From the NCBI RefSeq assembly GCF_000717055.1, contig NZ_JNXI01000006.1:186001-250000 (forward strand): DNA of 64,000 nucleotides. The letters run 5' to 3'. A program made the position numbers and the translations under genes. The notes below the pieces were generated by a model, which worked only from the letters and a program-made list of their open reading frames with translations, had not been told where the DNA came from and made no database searches. Shown piece by piece: positions 34,267-42,063 of this stretch. Position 1 is the first letter of the stretch. Each line of letters opens with the position of its first letter. Source of the DNA: Streptomyces iakyrus. GTDB lineage: Bacteria; Actinomycetota; Actinomycetes; Streptomycetales; Streptomycetaceae.

Positions 34267-36626
34267 TGGACGTGCCTGAAGGGGCGCGGGGAACTGCGCG
34301 ACAAGCCACCACGCGCCCGCAGCCGCACCACGACACCAGCCGCCCCCTGCGCGTCGCGATCACCGGCGGCGGCCCCGGCGGCCTCTACGCCGCCGCCCTC
34401 CTCAAACGCCTGGACCCGGAACGGCAGATCACCGTCTGGGAACGCAACGCCCCCGACGACACCTTCGGCTTCGGCGTGGTCCTCTCCGACGAAACCCTCG
34501 GCGGCATAGAGCACGCCGACCCGGACGTCTACGAGGCACTCCAGCGGCACTTCACCCGCTGGGACGACATCGACATCGTCCACCGCGACATCCGCCACAC
34601 CTCCTCGGGCCACGGGTTCGCCGCCCTCGGCCGCCGGCGCCTCCTGGAGATCCTCCACACCCGCTGCCGCGACCTCGGTGTCGACCTCCGTTTCCGCACC
34701 GAGGCCCCGGAAGACCTGCCCCGCACCCACGACCTGGTCATCGCAGCGGACGGCGTCCACAGCACCACCCGCGAGAGGCACGCGGACGTCTTCCGCCCCC
34801 GCGTGACGAACCACCGCTGCCGCTACATCTGGCTCGCCGCCGACTTCCCCTTCGACTCCTTCCGCTTCGAGATCGCCGAGACCGAACACGGCGTGATGCA
34901 GCTCCACGGCTACCCCTACGCCCCCGACGCCTCGACGGTGATCATCGAGATGCGCGAGGAGGTCTGGCGCGCGGCCGGTTTCGACGAACTCGACGAGGCG
35001 GAGTCGGTCGAGCGCTGCGCCAAGATCTTCGCGGAGGCGCTCCGCGACCGCCCCCTGAAGTCGAACAACTCCGCGTGGACGACGTTCCGCACGGTCGTCA
35101 ACGACCGCTGGTCGCACGGCAACGTCGTCCTCCTCGGGGACGCCGCCCACACGGCCCACTTCTCCATCGGCTCCGGCACCAAGCTCGCCGTCGAGGACGC
35201 GCTCGCCCTGGCCGCCTGTCTGGAGGAGCGGGACACCCTGCCCGAGGCCCTGGCCGCCTACGAGGCGGAGCGGCGCCCCGTCGTCGCCTCCACCCAGCGT
35301 GCCGCCCGGGCCAGCCTGGAGTGGTTCGAGAACATCGCCCTCTACCTGGACCAGCCGCCCCGCCAGTTCGCCTTCAACCTGCTCACCCGCAGCCGCCGCG
35401 TCACCCACGACAACCTGCGGCTGCGCGACGCCCGCTTCACGGAGACGGTGGAGCGCGAGTTCGGCTGCCCGCCCGGCACGCCCCCGATGTTCACCCCGTT
35501 CCGGCTGCGCGGCCTGACCCTGCGCAACCGGGTCGTCGTCTCTCCCATGGACATGTACTCGGCCGTCGACGGCGTCCCCGGCGACTTCCACCTCGTCCAC
35601 CTGGGCGCGCGGGCGCTGGGCGGGGCCGGGCTGGTGATGACGGAGATGGTGTGCGTCAGCGAGGAGGGCCGGATCACGCCGGGCTGCGCCGGCCTCTACA
35701 CCGGCCGGCAGGCCGAGGCCTGGAAGCGGATCACGAACTTCGTGCACGACCGGGCCCCCGGCACCGCGATCGGCGTACAGCTCGGCCACAGCGGCCGCAA
35801 GGGCTCCACGAAACTGATGTGGGAGGGCATGGACGAGCCGCTGGAGGAGGGCAACTGGCCGCTTGTGGCCCCCTCGGCGCTGCCCTACAAGGAGTTCAGC
35901 CAGACACCCCGCGAGCTGTCCCGGGCCCAGCTCACCGACATCCGGGAGCAGTTCGCGGCAGCCGCGGTGCGCGCCGCCCGGGCCGGCTTCGACCTGCTCG
36001 AACTGCACTGCGCGCACGGCTACCTGCTGTCCGGGTTCCTCTCTCCGCTGACCAACCGGCGCACCGACGCCTACGGCGGTTCCCTGGAGAAGCGGCTCCG
36101 CTTCCCGCTGGAGGTCTTCGACGCCGTACGGAACGTGTGGCCGGGGGAGCGGCCGATGACCGTCCGCATCTCCGCGACCGACTGGGCCGAGGGCGGCACG
36201 AGCGCCGAGGACGCCGTCGAGATCGCCCGGGCCTTCGCCGCGCATGGCGCCGACGCGATCGACGTGTCGACCGGCCAGGTCGTGGCGGACGAGCAACCGG
36301 AGTTCGGACGGTCGTACCAGACGCCCTTCGCGGACCGCATCCGCCACACCACCGGCATCCCCGTGATCGCCGTCGGCGCGATCTCCTCCTGGGACGACGT
36401 CAACTCCCTGATCCTCGCGGGCCGCACCGACCTCTGCGCCCTCGCCCGCCCGCACCTCTACGACCCCCACTGGACCCTGCACGCGGCGGCCGAGCAGGGC
36501 TACACAGGGCCGGGCGCGACCTGGCCGGCCCCGTACCGTGCGGGCAGCCGCCGCCCCCAGACGGGCCGCACCGACGCGCCGAAACCGCGGCTGAGTCTCG
36601 GAAGCGGTGACGCCCGCGGAGGTTAG
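34266..36626 (+). CDS. Bifunctional aromatic acyl-CoA monooxygenase / OYE-type reductase (salicylyl- or 2-aminobenzoyl-CoA)
   Basis: A 786-residue flavoprotein. Residues ~25-405 are an FAD monooxygenase of the PHBH fold: VAITGGGPGGLYAAALLKRL, VIAADGVHSTTRERHAD, and VVLLGDAAHTAHFSIGSG. Residues ~410-786 are an Old-Yellow-Enzyme barrel: LTLRNRVVVSPMDMYSAVDG, AIGVQLGHSGRKG, FDLLELHCAHGYLLSGFLSP. This fusion is known for 2-aminobenzoyl-CoA monooxygenase/reductase and is annotated as salicylyl-CoA 5-hydroxylase in actinomycetes. It hydroxylates and then partly reduces the ring of the CoA ester. GTG 34266 overlaps the upstream stop by one base and has GGAGCG in front; ATG 34251 is an alternative. 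Confidence 0.9.
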   Translation: MDVPEGARGTARQATTRPQPHHDTSRPLRVAITGGGPGGLYAAALLKRLDPERQITVWERNAPDDTFGFGVVLSDETLGGIEHADPDVYEALQRHFTRWDDIDIVHRDIRHTSSGHGFAALGRRRLLEILHTRCRDLGVDLRFRTEAPEDLPRTHDLVIAADGVHSTTRERHADVFRPRVTNHRCRYIWLAADFPFDSFRFEIAETEHGVMQLHGYPYAPDASTVIIEMREEVWRAAGFDELDEAESVERCAKIFAEALRDRPLKSNNSAWTTFRTVVNDRWSHGNVVLLGDAAHTAHFSIGSGTKLAVEDALALAACLEERDTLPEALAAYEAERRPVVASTQRAARASLEWFENIALYLDQPPRQFAFNLLTRSRRVTHDNLRLRDARFTETVEREFGCPPGTPPMFTPFRLRGLTLRNRVVVSPMDMYSAVDGVPGDFHLVHLGARALGGAGLVMTEMVCVSEEGRITPGCAGLYTGRQAEAWKRITNFVHDRAPGTAIGVQLGHSGRKGSTKLMWEGMDEPLEEGNWPLVAPSALPYKEFSQTPRELSRAQLTDIREQFAAAAVRAARAGFDLLELHCAHGYLLSGFLSPLTNRRTDAYGGSLEKRLRFPLEVFDAVRNVWPGERPMTVRISATDWAEGGTSAEDAVEIARAFAAHGADAIDVSTGQVVADEQPEFGRSYQTPFADRIRHTTGIPVIAVGAISSWDDVNSLILAGRTDLCALARPHLYDPHWTLHAAAEQGYTGPGATWPAPYRAGSRRPQTGRTDAPKPRLSLGSGDARGG

Positions 36627-36636
36627 GATCCGAGGC

Positions 36637-37050
36637 ATGGCCATGACCATGGACGCCGTGGACCGGTTCGAGGCCTTCCGACCGCGCCTGGAGGCCGTCG
36701 CCTACCGGCTGCTCGGTTCGGCGAGCGAGGCCGAGGACGCCGTGCAGGAGACGTTCCTGCGCTGGCAGGGCGCCGACCCCGACCGCATCGAGGTCCCCGA
36801 GGCGTGGCTGACGAAGGTCCTCACCAACCTGTGCCTCAACCAGCTCACCTCGGCCCGTGCGCGCCGCGAGACATACGTTGGCCAGCGGCTGCCCGAGCCG
36901 CTGCTCGCCGGGGACCGGATGCTCGGGCCCGCCGACACCGCCGAGCAGGCCGCCGACGCCATCGTGGCCCGCCTGACCGGCGGCAGGGTCCCGACTGTGC
37001 CGGTGCGCCCGGTATTCATCCGCAGTGCTCCAGGTTCCACCCCGGGGTGA
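36637..37050 (+). pseudogene. Truncated SigJ-like ECF sigma factor gene
   Basis: The first ~100 codons are a good ECF41/SigJ-type sigma-2 region: DRFEAFRPRLEAVAYRLLGS, then ASEAEDAVQETFLRWQ, AWLTKVLTNLCLNQLTSARA and RLPEPLLAGDRMLGPADTAE. Where region 4 should follow (MLTLMERLSPxERAVFVLRE in relatives), the sequence changes to unrelated codons and stops at residue 137. Region 4, which binds the -35 element, is absent, as is the SnoaL-like C-terminal domain. Remnants of a mobile element lie just downstream, so a deletion or insertion event is the likely cause. Confidence 0.75.
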
Positions 37051-37066
37051 AGCGAATCTCATGCCT

Positions 37067-37303
37067 GCGACGCGGAGCGTCGCGGTGTCGTTCCGGTGGA
37101 GCCGGACTGTGTGCGGTGACGGTGAGAGGTCGCTCGAATGTTCCCGGTGACGGTACTCGTTCGACCTGCCTAGTGTGATCGTCATGCAGCTCCGGTACGC
37201 CTTCCGCGTGTATCCGGATGCCGGTCAGCGGATCGCGCTGGCGAAGGCGGAGAAGAAGCTGAAGAAGGCCCAGAAGGACCTGTCTCGCAAGCAGAAGGCG
37301 TCG
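37067..37303 (+). mobile_element. Decayed IS605/IS607-type element with internally deleted TnpB
   Basis: From ATG 37184 the reading is MQLRYAFRVYPDAGQRIALA, the N-terminus of actinobacterial TnpB-type RNA-guided nucleases. It is joined directly to KAEKKLKKAQKDLSRKQK, which normally lies about 150 residues further on. The RuvC-like catalytic region is gone. Upstream, at 37067-37083, is a 7-bp-stem hairpin (GCGACGC-GGA-GCGTCGC) of the kind that marks IS200/IS605 ends, and a smaller one near 37092. No transposase gene is left. The element cannot move by itself. The sequence to 37416 is scar DNA without a supportable gene. Confidence 0.75.
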
Positions 37304-37416
37304 CCCACCCGACTCTCCTGCCGGTCCGGCGCCGCCACGTCGTGCAGGAGGCCGCCGTCGTCCCGGAGGGCTCGCCGGTCAGGACGGCGGCCTGACCCGT
37401 GGGGGCGCCGGCCGCC

Positions 37417-38490
37417 TCAGACCGGGTAGGCGTGGGTCTGGGCCGCCTTGACCGTCGCCCAGACCTCCGCGCCCGGGTGCAGGCCGAGCTCCGCCGCGGC
37501 GACCGTCGTGAGGTCGGCGGTGAGGGGGAGCTCACCGGTGAGGTCGGCCCGGATCTGGTCGCCGTGGGTCTCCAGACCGGCCACCTCGCAGCGCCACAGG
37601 TTGCGGGCGCTGGAGCCGGAGGGCCGGTCGCGGTGGAGGGTGACCGCGCTCGGCGGGAACGCCACGAAGACCGGGCCGGACAGGACCTCCGTCGTGGTCA
37701 GGGGCGGGCCGTCGGCCGGCCGGACGGTGTGGCCGTCCGCCTCTCCCCGGTAGAGGTTCAGGCCGACCAGCCGCGCGATGTAGTCCGTACGCGGGTGGCG
37801 GGCGATGTCGGCCGGGGTGCCCTCCTGGACGACCCGGCCGTGCTCCACGACCACCAGCCGGTCGGCCAGCACCATCGCGTCGAGCGGATCGTGGGTGACG
37901 AGCACGGCGACCGCCTCGAACGCGGCCAGGTGCCGCCGGAGCCGGGCACGCACCTCCAGACGGGTACGGGCGTCCAGCGCCGCCAGCGGCTCGTCGAGCA
38001 GCAGCAGCCGGGGGCGGGTCGCCAGGGCGCGGGCGAGGGCGACGCGCTGGGCCTGGCCGCCGGAGAGCCGGCGTGGTTTGACACCGCTGTGCGCCGCGAG
38101 GCCGAGGCGGTCGAGCCACTGAGCGGCCTGCGCCCGGGCCTCGGCCTTGGTCGCGCCCTGGCAGCGGGGCCCGAAGGCGACGTTGTCGAGGGCCGTGAGG
38201 TGGGGGAAGAGCAGGTAGTCCTGGAAGACGACTCCGACGGGACGGGCCTCCGGCGGCGTACGGTCTAGCCCGGTGCCGTCCAGCCGCAGATGACCGCCGG
38301 ACAGCGGGGCCAGTCCGGCGAGGGCGCGCAGCGCGGTGGTCTTGCCGGCGCCGTTCGGCCCGAGCAGGGCGACGACCTCGCCGGGCGCGACGGTCAGCGC
38401 CACGTCGAGGCGGAAATCCCCGCGGTCCACGACGAGACGGGCGTCGAGCCCGTCCGTGGAGGGGCCGGTGGCGGGGTGGGTCTCGGTCAT
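37417..38490 (-). CDS. modC: Molybdate ABC transporter ATP-binding protein
   Basis: A 357-residue ATPase. Walker A is LLGPNGAGKTTALRAL, the Q-loop is GVVFQDYLLFPHLTALDNVA, the signature is LSGGQAQRVALARALA, and Walker B is RLLLLDEPLAALDART. The C-terminal ~90 residues (GPVFVAFPPSAVTLHRDRPS onward) form a TOBE/MOP-like regulatory domain. ATG 38490 overlaps the modB stop by 4 bases. With ModB and ModA it imports molybdate, which the fused nitrate reductase in this window needs for its cofactor. An upstream ATG at 38505 is possible but would enlarge the overlap. Confidence 0.92.
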   Translation of the reverse strand: MTETHPATGPSTDGLDARLVVDRGDFRLDVALTVAPGEVVALLGPNGAGKTTALRALAGLAPLSGGHLRLDGTGLDRTPPEARPVGVVFQDYLLFPHLTALDNVAFGPRCQGATKAEARAQAAQWLDRLGLAAHSGVKPRRLSGGQAQRVALARALATRPRLLLLDEPLAALDARTRLEVRARLRRHLAAFEAVAVLVTHDPLDAMVLADRLVVVEHGRVVQEGTPADIARHPRTDYIARLVGLNLYRGEADGHTVRPADGPPLTTTEVLSGPVFVAFPPSAVTLHRDRPSGSSARNLWRCEVAGLETHGDQIRADLTGELPLTADLTTVAAAELGLHPGAEVWATVKAAQTHAYPV

Positions 38491-39338
38491 CCGGCACGCA
38501 TCCATCGGTCGCGCAATCCCGCCAGCACCGCGATCGACACCGCCAGCAGCACCAGGCTGAGGGCGATCGCGGCCTCCGGGTCGCTCTGCAGGGCCAGGTA
38601 GACGGCCAGCGGCATGGTCTGGGTGCGGCCGGGGAAATTGCCGGCGAAGGTGATCGTCGCCCCGAACTCGCCGAGCGCCCGCGCCCAGGCGAGGACCGCC
38701 CCCGCCGCGATGCCCGGCGCGATCAGCGGCAGCGTGACCCGGCGGAACGCGGTGAAGCGGGACGCGCCCAGGGTGGCAGCCGCCTCCTCGTAGCGGGGGT
38801 CGGCGGCCCGCAGGGTGCCCTCGACACTGATCACGAGGAACGGCATCGCCACGAACGCCTCCGCGATCACGACCCCGGCGGTGGTGAAGGGCAGCGTGAT
38901 CCCGAACCACGCGTCCAGCCACTGCCCGACGATGCCGTTGCGGCCGAGTGCCATCAGCAGCGCCACCCCGCCCACGACCGGAGGCAGGACGAGGGGCAGG
39001 GTGACGAGGGCGCGTACGAGGCCGCGGCCGGGGAAGTCGACGCGGGCCAGCAACCAGGCCAGCGGCACGCCGAAGACCAGGCACACCGCGGTGGCCGCCG
39101 TGGCGCTGACCAGGGACAGCCTGAGGGCCTGCCAGACGTCCGCGCTGGTCAGCTGCTCGGGCAGGCTGTGCCAGGGGGTCCGCACCAGCAGGGCGATCAG
39201 CGGCACGATCAGGAAGGCCAGGCCGGTCAGCGCGGGGATCAGCAGGGGCAGCGGGACGCCCGTCCGGGCGCTCCGGCGCCGCGGACCGCCCCGGAGGGTG
39301 TCGGCCGCGGCGCGAGGCTGATCGGCAGGGAGTGTCAC
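38487..39338 (-). CDS. modB: Molybdate ABC transporter permease
   Basis: A 283-residue membrane protein with about five to six helices. It has LPLLIPALTGLAFLIVPLIA near the start, the LVTLPLVLPPVVGGVALLM block specific for ModB permeases, and the cytoplasmic EAAATLGASRFTAFRRVTLP EAA loop that contacts ModC. It ends GLRDRWMRAG. GTG 39338 overlaps the modA stop (GTGA), and its own stop overlaps modC, so all three are translationally coupled. It is paired with ModA as the substrate-binding component. Confidence 0.92.
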   Translation of the reverse strand: MTLPADQPRAAADTLRGGPRRRSARTGVPLPLLIPALTGLAFLIVPLIALLVRTPWHSLPEQLTSADVWQALRLSLVSATAATAVCLVFGVPLAWLLARVDFPGRGLVRALVTLPLVLPPVVGGVALLMALGRNGIVGQWLDAWFGITLPFTTAGVVIAEAFVAMPFLVISVEGTLRAADPRYEEAAATLGASRFTAFRRVTLPLIAPGIAAGAVLAWARALGEFGATITFAGNFPGRTQTMPLAVYLALQSDPEAAIALSLVLLAVSIAVLAGLRDRWMRAG

Positions 39339-40153
39339 GGCTTGAGGAACCCGGCCCCGCTCAGCACCTTCTGGCCCTCCGCGGACCGCACCAGCGCGAT
39401 GAACGCCTTGGCTGCCTCGGTGTTGGGCGCGTCCTTGAGCAGCGCGATCGGGTAGTCGTTGACGGCGTCGGCGGACTCGGGGAACCTCACGCCCTCCACC
39501 TTGTCGCCCGCCGCGCGCACGTCCGTCTTGTAGACGACGGCTGCGTCGGCCTCCTTCAGCTCGACCTTGGTGAGCGCGGCCTTGACGTCCTGCTCGTAGG
39601 AGACAGGGGTGAGCTTCAGCCCGCCCGCGTCGAGGGCCTTCTGCGTGGCGGCGCCGCACGGCACCTCCTTGTCGCAGAGCACCACCTTCAGATCCGGTGC
39701 GGCGAGGTCCTCGAGGGAGGAGACCTTATGCGGGTTGCCCGGCAGGGTGGCGATCTCCAGCTCGTTGCGGACGAAGGTCACGGGGGCGCCCGAGGCGTCC
39801 CCCGCGTCCGTGACGATCTTCATGGTCTTGGGGCTGGCCGAGGCGAAGACGTCCGCCGGGGCGCCGCCGGTGATGCTCGCGGCGAGGGAGTCGCTGCCGC
39901 CGAAGCTGAAGGTGACCTTCGTGCCCGGGTGCTTCTTCTCGAACCGCTCGCCCAGGGTCGTGAAGCTCTCCTTCAGCGAGGCCGCGGCGAACACGGTCAC
40001 CTCCCCGGACAGCTTGCCCGACCCGGAGGAGTCCGGCTTCGCGGAGGAGTCCGAGCCGGACGACGAGCAGGCGCTCAGGGCCAGCAGGGCGGCGGCTGCC
40101 ACCGCTGCTCCCTGGAGCGGGCGGCGGATGCGGCGCACGGTACGGGTCGTCAC
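39335..40153 (-). CDS. modA: Molybdate-binding lipoprotein
   Basis: A 272-residue secreted protein. The signal peptide ends in a lipobox (LLALSACSS), so Cys is the lipid-modified N-terminus. A Ser/Asp-rich linker follows. The mature ModA domain begins LSGEVTVFAAASLKESFTTL, with FSFGGSDSLAASITGGAPAD as the oxyanion-binding block and AALTKVELKEADAAVVYKTD later. It should bind molybdate or tungstate outside the membrane for ModBC. GTG 40153 follows GGGAG. It is the first gene of modABC, transcribed leftward away from the YihY gene. Confidence 0.92.
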   Translation of the reverse strand: MTTRTVRRIRRPLQGAAVAAAALLALSACSSSGSDSSAKPDSSGSGKLSGEVTVFAAASLKESFTTLGERFEKKHPGTKVTFSFGGSDSLAASITGGAPADVFASASPKTMKIVTDAGDASGAPVTFVRNELEIATLPGNPHKVSSLEDLAAPDLKVVLCDKEVPCGAATQKALDAGGLKLTPVSYEQDVKAALTKVELKEADAAVVYKTDVRAAGDKVEGVRFPESADAVNDYPIALLKDAPNTEAAKAFIALVRSAEGQKVLSGAGFLKP

Positions 40154-40198
40154 GGGTCTGCTCCCTCTGCTGGGTATGCGCCGATGATAATGCCGCAG

Positions 40199-40230
40199 AT
40201 GCGAGGGGGAGACCCCCTGTCGATTCGCAT
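40199..40230 (-). promoter_or_regulatory. Nested palindrome upstream of modA
   Basis: Arms ATGCGA (40199-40204) and TCGCAT (40225-40230) enclose GGGGG-AGA-CCCCC (40205-40217). It begins 46 bases before the modA start codon. Read on the minus strand it is a stem of 11 pairs with a 7-base bulge. It could be an operator or a leader hairpin controlling molybdate uptake; it is too short for a molybdenum-cofactor riboswitch. Confidence 0.4.
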
Positions 40231-40290
40231 GAGCGGCACTGAACTCCGTAGAGGCTGGCATGTGCGTTCGTACGGGAGGGCCGGCGGGAT

Positions 40291-41082
40291 CTACCCGCTG
40301 CGGTTCCGGTGCCCGTGGTGCTCCAGGGCCCAGTGGCCGAGCAGTGCCCCGCCGTAGACGACGTAGCCCACGCCGATGAGCCAGGACTCCACGACGAGGA
40401 CGACGCCCATCGCTCCGTAGCTGATCGCGTTGGTGACGATGAGGGGGGTGAAGACGAAGTAGGAGAACAGGCGCAGGCCGCCCAGCCCCAGCATGGTGGC
40501 CAGCGCGCCCGGGAGCAGATCGCGCCAGCGGACCTGCCCGCCCAGCAGGAAGCGCTGCCCCCACCAGAAGAACAGCACCCCGGACGCCGAGCTCAGCGCG
40601 ATCCGCTGCGGCCCCGAGAGGAGGTCCCGCGTCTGCACCTCCTGGTACAGGTACGCCGTCATCGCGATCAACCACACCGCCTGCCGCCAGACGCGGTGCC
40701 ACGGCCCCGAGGGCAGGCCCCAGATCCGCTCGTAGCCGTTCTGCACACTCCCGCCGAACGCGACACCGAAGACGGCCAGCGCCACCCCGCCGAGCACGCT
40801 CGTGGTGCCGATGACCTTGCGCGGCGGGCTGATGATGTCCGTGAGTACCCGCGCGGACCTCCCGGACAGCCCCATGCCGTCGGCCAGCCACGACGCGAAA
40901 CCGCCCCTCCCCAGCGGGTCGGCGGCGGCCACCACGATCAGCAGCGGTGCCAGCGTGACCAGCGCGAGGGTGGCGAACCCCGTGGCCCGGTGCATCAACT
41001 CCAGGTCCCGGCCCTGCCGCACCAGGGTGTGGGCACCGGCCCGCCTCCACCCGCCGTGCACCGTGCGGCCCAGCCGCCTCAC
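40291..41082 (-). CDS. YihY/BrkB-type membrane protein
   Basis: About 263 residues with six predicted membrane segments, for example FATLALVTLAPLLIVVAAADPL. The family blocks SVQNGYERIWGLPSGPWHRVWRQ and ISYGAMGVVLVVESWLIGVG identify the YihY (formerly RNase BN, wrongly) family. The function is unknown; a transporter or envelope role is supposed. The start is uncertain: GTG 41082 and GTG 41061 are both in frame, and the open frame extends to TTG 41214 with no recognisable ribosome site. It follows the PaaX gene by a short gap on the same strand and may be the last gene of that transcript. Confidence 0.7.
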   Translation of the reverse strand: MRRLGRTVHGGWRRAGAHTLVRQGRDLELMHRATGFATLALVTLAPLLIVVAAADPLGRGGFASWLADGMGLSGRSARVLTDIISPPRKVIGTTSVLGGVALAVFGVAFGGSVQNGYERIWGLPSGPWHRVWRQAVWLIAMTAYLYQEVQTRDLLSGPQRIALSSASGVLFFWWGQRFLLGGQVRWRDLLPGALATMLGLGGLRLFSYFVFTPLIVTNAISYGAMGVVLVVESWLIGVGYVVYGGALLGHWALEHHGHRNRSG

Positions 41083-41235
41083 GGAAGCCGGTCCGCGCGG
41101 GCGCCCGCCGTGCCCGGTGGTCTGGTGACGGTCATGCCTGGGTCCGCCTCCCGCTCCGTGCTCCGTTCGCTCGCGGACATCGTTGACCGTTCCGTGGCGG
41201 AGCAAACGCGGCAAACCGGGCGGTGCCCGCGTGGG

Positions 41236-42048
41236 TCAGAGCCCCACGAACGCCGCCCCCGCGTCCCGCAGCCGCTCGTGCAGCCCCCGGAACACCGCCG
41301 CCGAGCGCACCCCCGGCCAGTCCGCGGGGAGCAGCCCGGACGGCAGGCCCGGGTCGGTGTAGGGGAGGTGGCGCCAGGAGTCCAGGGCGAGGAGGTAGTC
41401 CCGGTAGGCCTCCTCGGCCGGGGTGTCCTCGCGTTTCTCCCAGTCGCGCAGCACGCGCGCGTGGCGGTCGAGGAACGCCTCGTGCTCCTTGGCGATGGCC
41501 GCCAGGTCCCACCACCGGGCGACGGCCTCCGCGGTGGGCGCGAAGCCGAGGTGCTCGCCGCGGAAGAAGTCGACGTACGCGTCGAGCCGCAGCCGCTGGA
41601 GCGTGTGCCGGGTCTCCTCGTAGAGCCGTGCGGGCGCGATCCACACGCCCGGGGCGGCCGTGCCGAAACCGAGCCCGGCCAGACGGGAGCGCAGCACGTG
41701 CCGCTTCTGCCGCTCCGACTCCGGCACGGAGAACACCGCGAGCACCCAGCCCTCGTCCTCCGGCGGGGCCAGGGCGTAGATACGGCGGTCGCCGTCGTCG
41801 AGCAACTGGCGGGCGTCCGGGGACAGTTCGTAGCCGGCCGCACCCTGGGCGGTGCGGGCCGGCACGAGCAGTCCGCGTCTCTTGAGCCGCGACACCGAGG
41901 AGCGGACGGACGGGGCGTCCACGCCGGCCGCGGCCAGCAGCCGGATCAGTTCGGCTACCGGCACGGGGCCCGGGACGAAGCGGCCGTACGCGCCGTAGAG
42001 CGTGACGATGAGAGACCGTGGTGCATGCTGGTCGGACACGTTGATCAT
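41236..42048 (-). CDS. PaaX-family transcriptional regulator
   Basis: A 270-residue repressor-type protein. The N-terminal winged helix carries SLIVTLYGAYGRFVPGPVPV and GVDAPSVRSSVSRLKRRGLL as the recognition part. The C-terminal PaaX domain includes GWVLAVFSVPESERQKRHVL and LAGLGFGTAAPGVWIAPARL. Characterised PaaX proteins are released from DNA by aryl-CoA thioesters. It lies 15 bases after the CoA ligase gene on the same strand, so sensor and ligand-forming enzyme are co-transcribed. Its likely operator is the TGACGACAGTCA element found at both enzyme operons; this link is inference. Confidence 0.88.
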   Translation of the reverse strand: MINVSDQHAPRSLIVTLYGAYGRFVPGPVPVAELIRLLAAAGVDAPSVRSSVSRLKRRGLLVPARTAQGAAGYELSPDARQLLDDGDRRIYALAPPEDEGWVLAVFSVPESERQKRHVLRSRLAGLGFGTAAPGVWIAPARLYEETRHTLQRLRLDAYVDFFRGEHLGFAPTAEAVARWWDLAAIAKEHEAFLDRHARVLRDWEKREDTPAEEAYRDYLLALDSWRHLPYTDPGLPSGLLPADWPGVRSAAVFRGLHERLRDAGAAFVGL

Positions 42049-42063
42049 CTTAGGTCGTACGGA

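Noticed and set aside
37304..37416. A short protein-like end (VVQEAAVVPEGSPVRTAA) after the TnpB remnant
   Set aside because: It could be the tail of a deleted gene but is too short to assign, and has no start or ribosome site.
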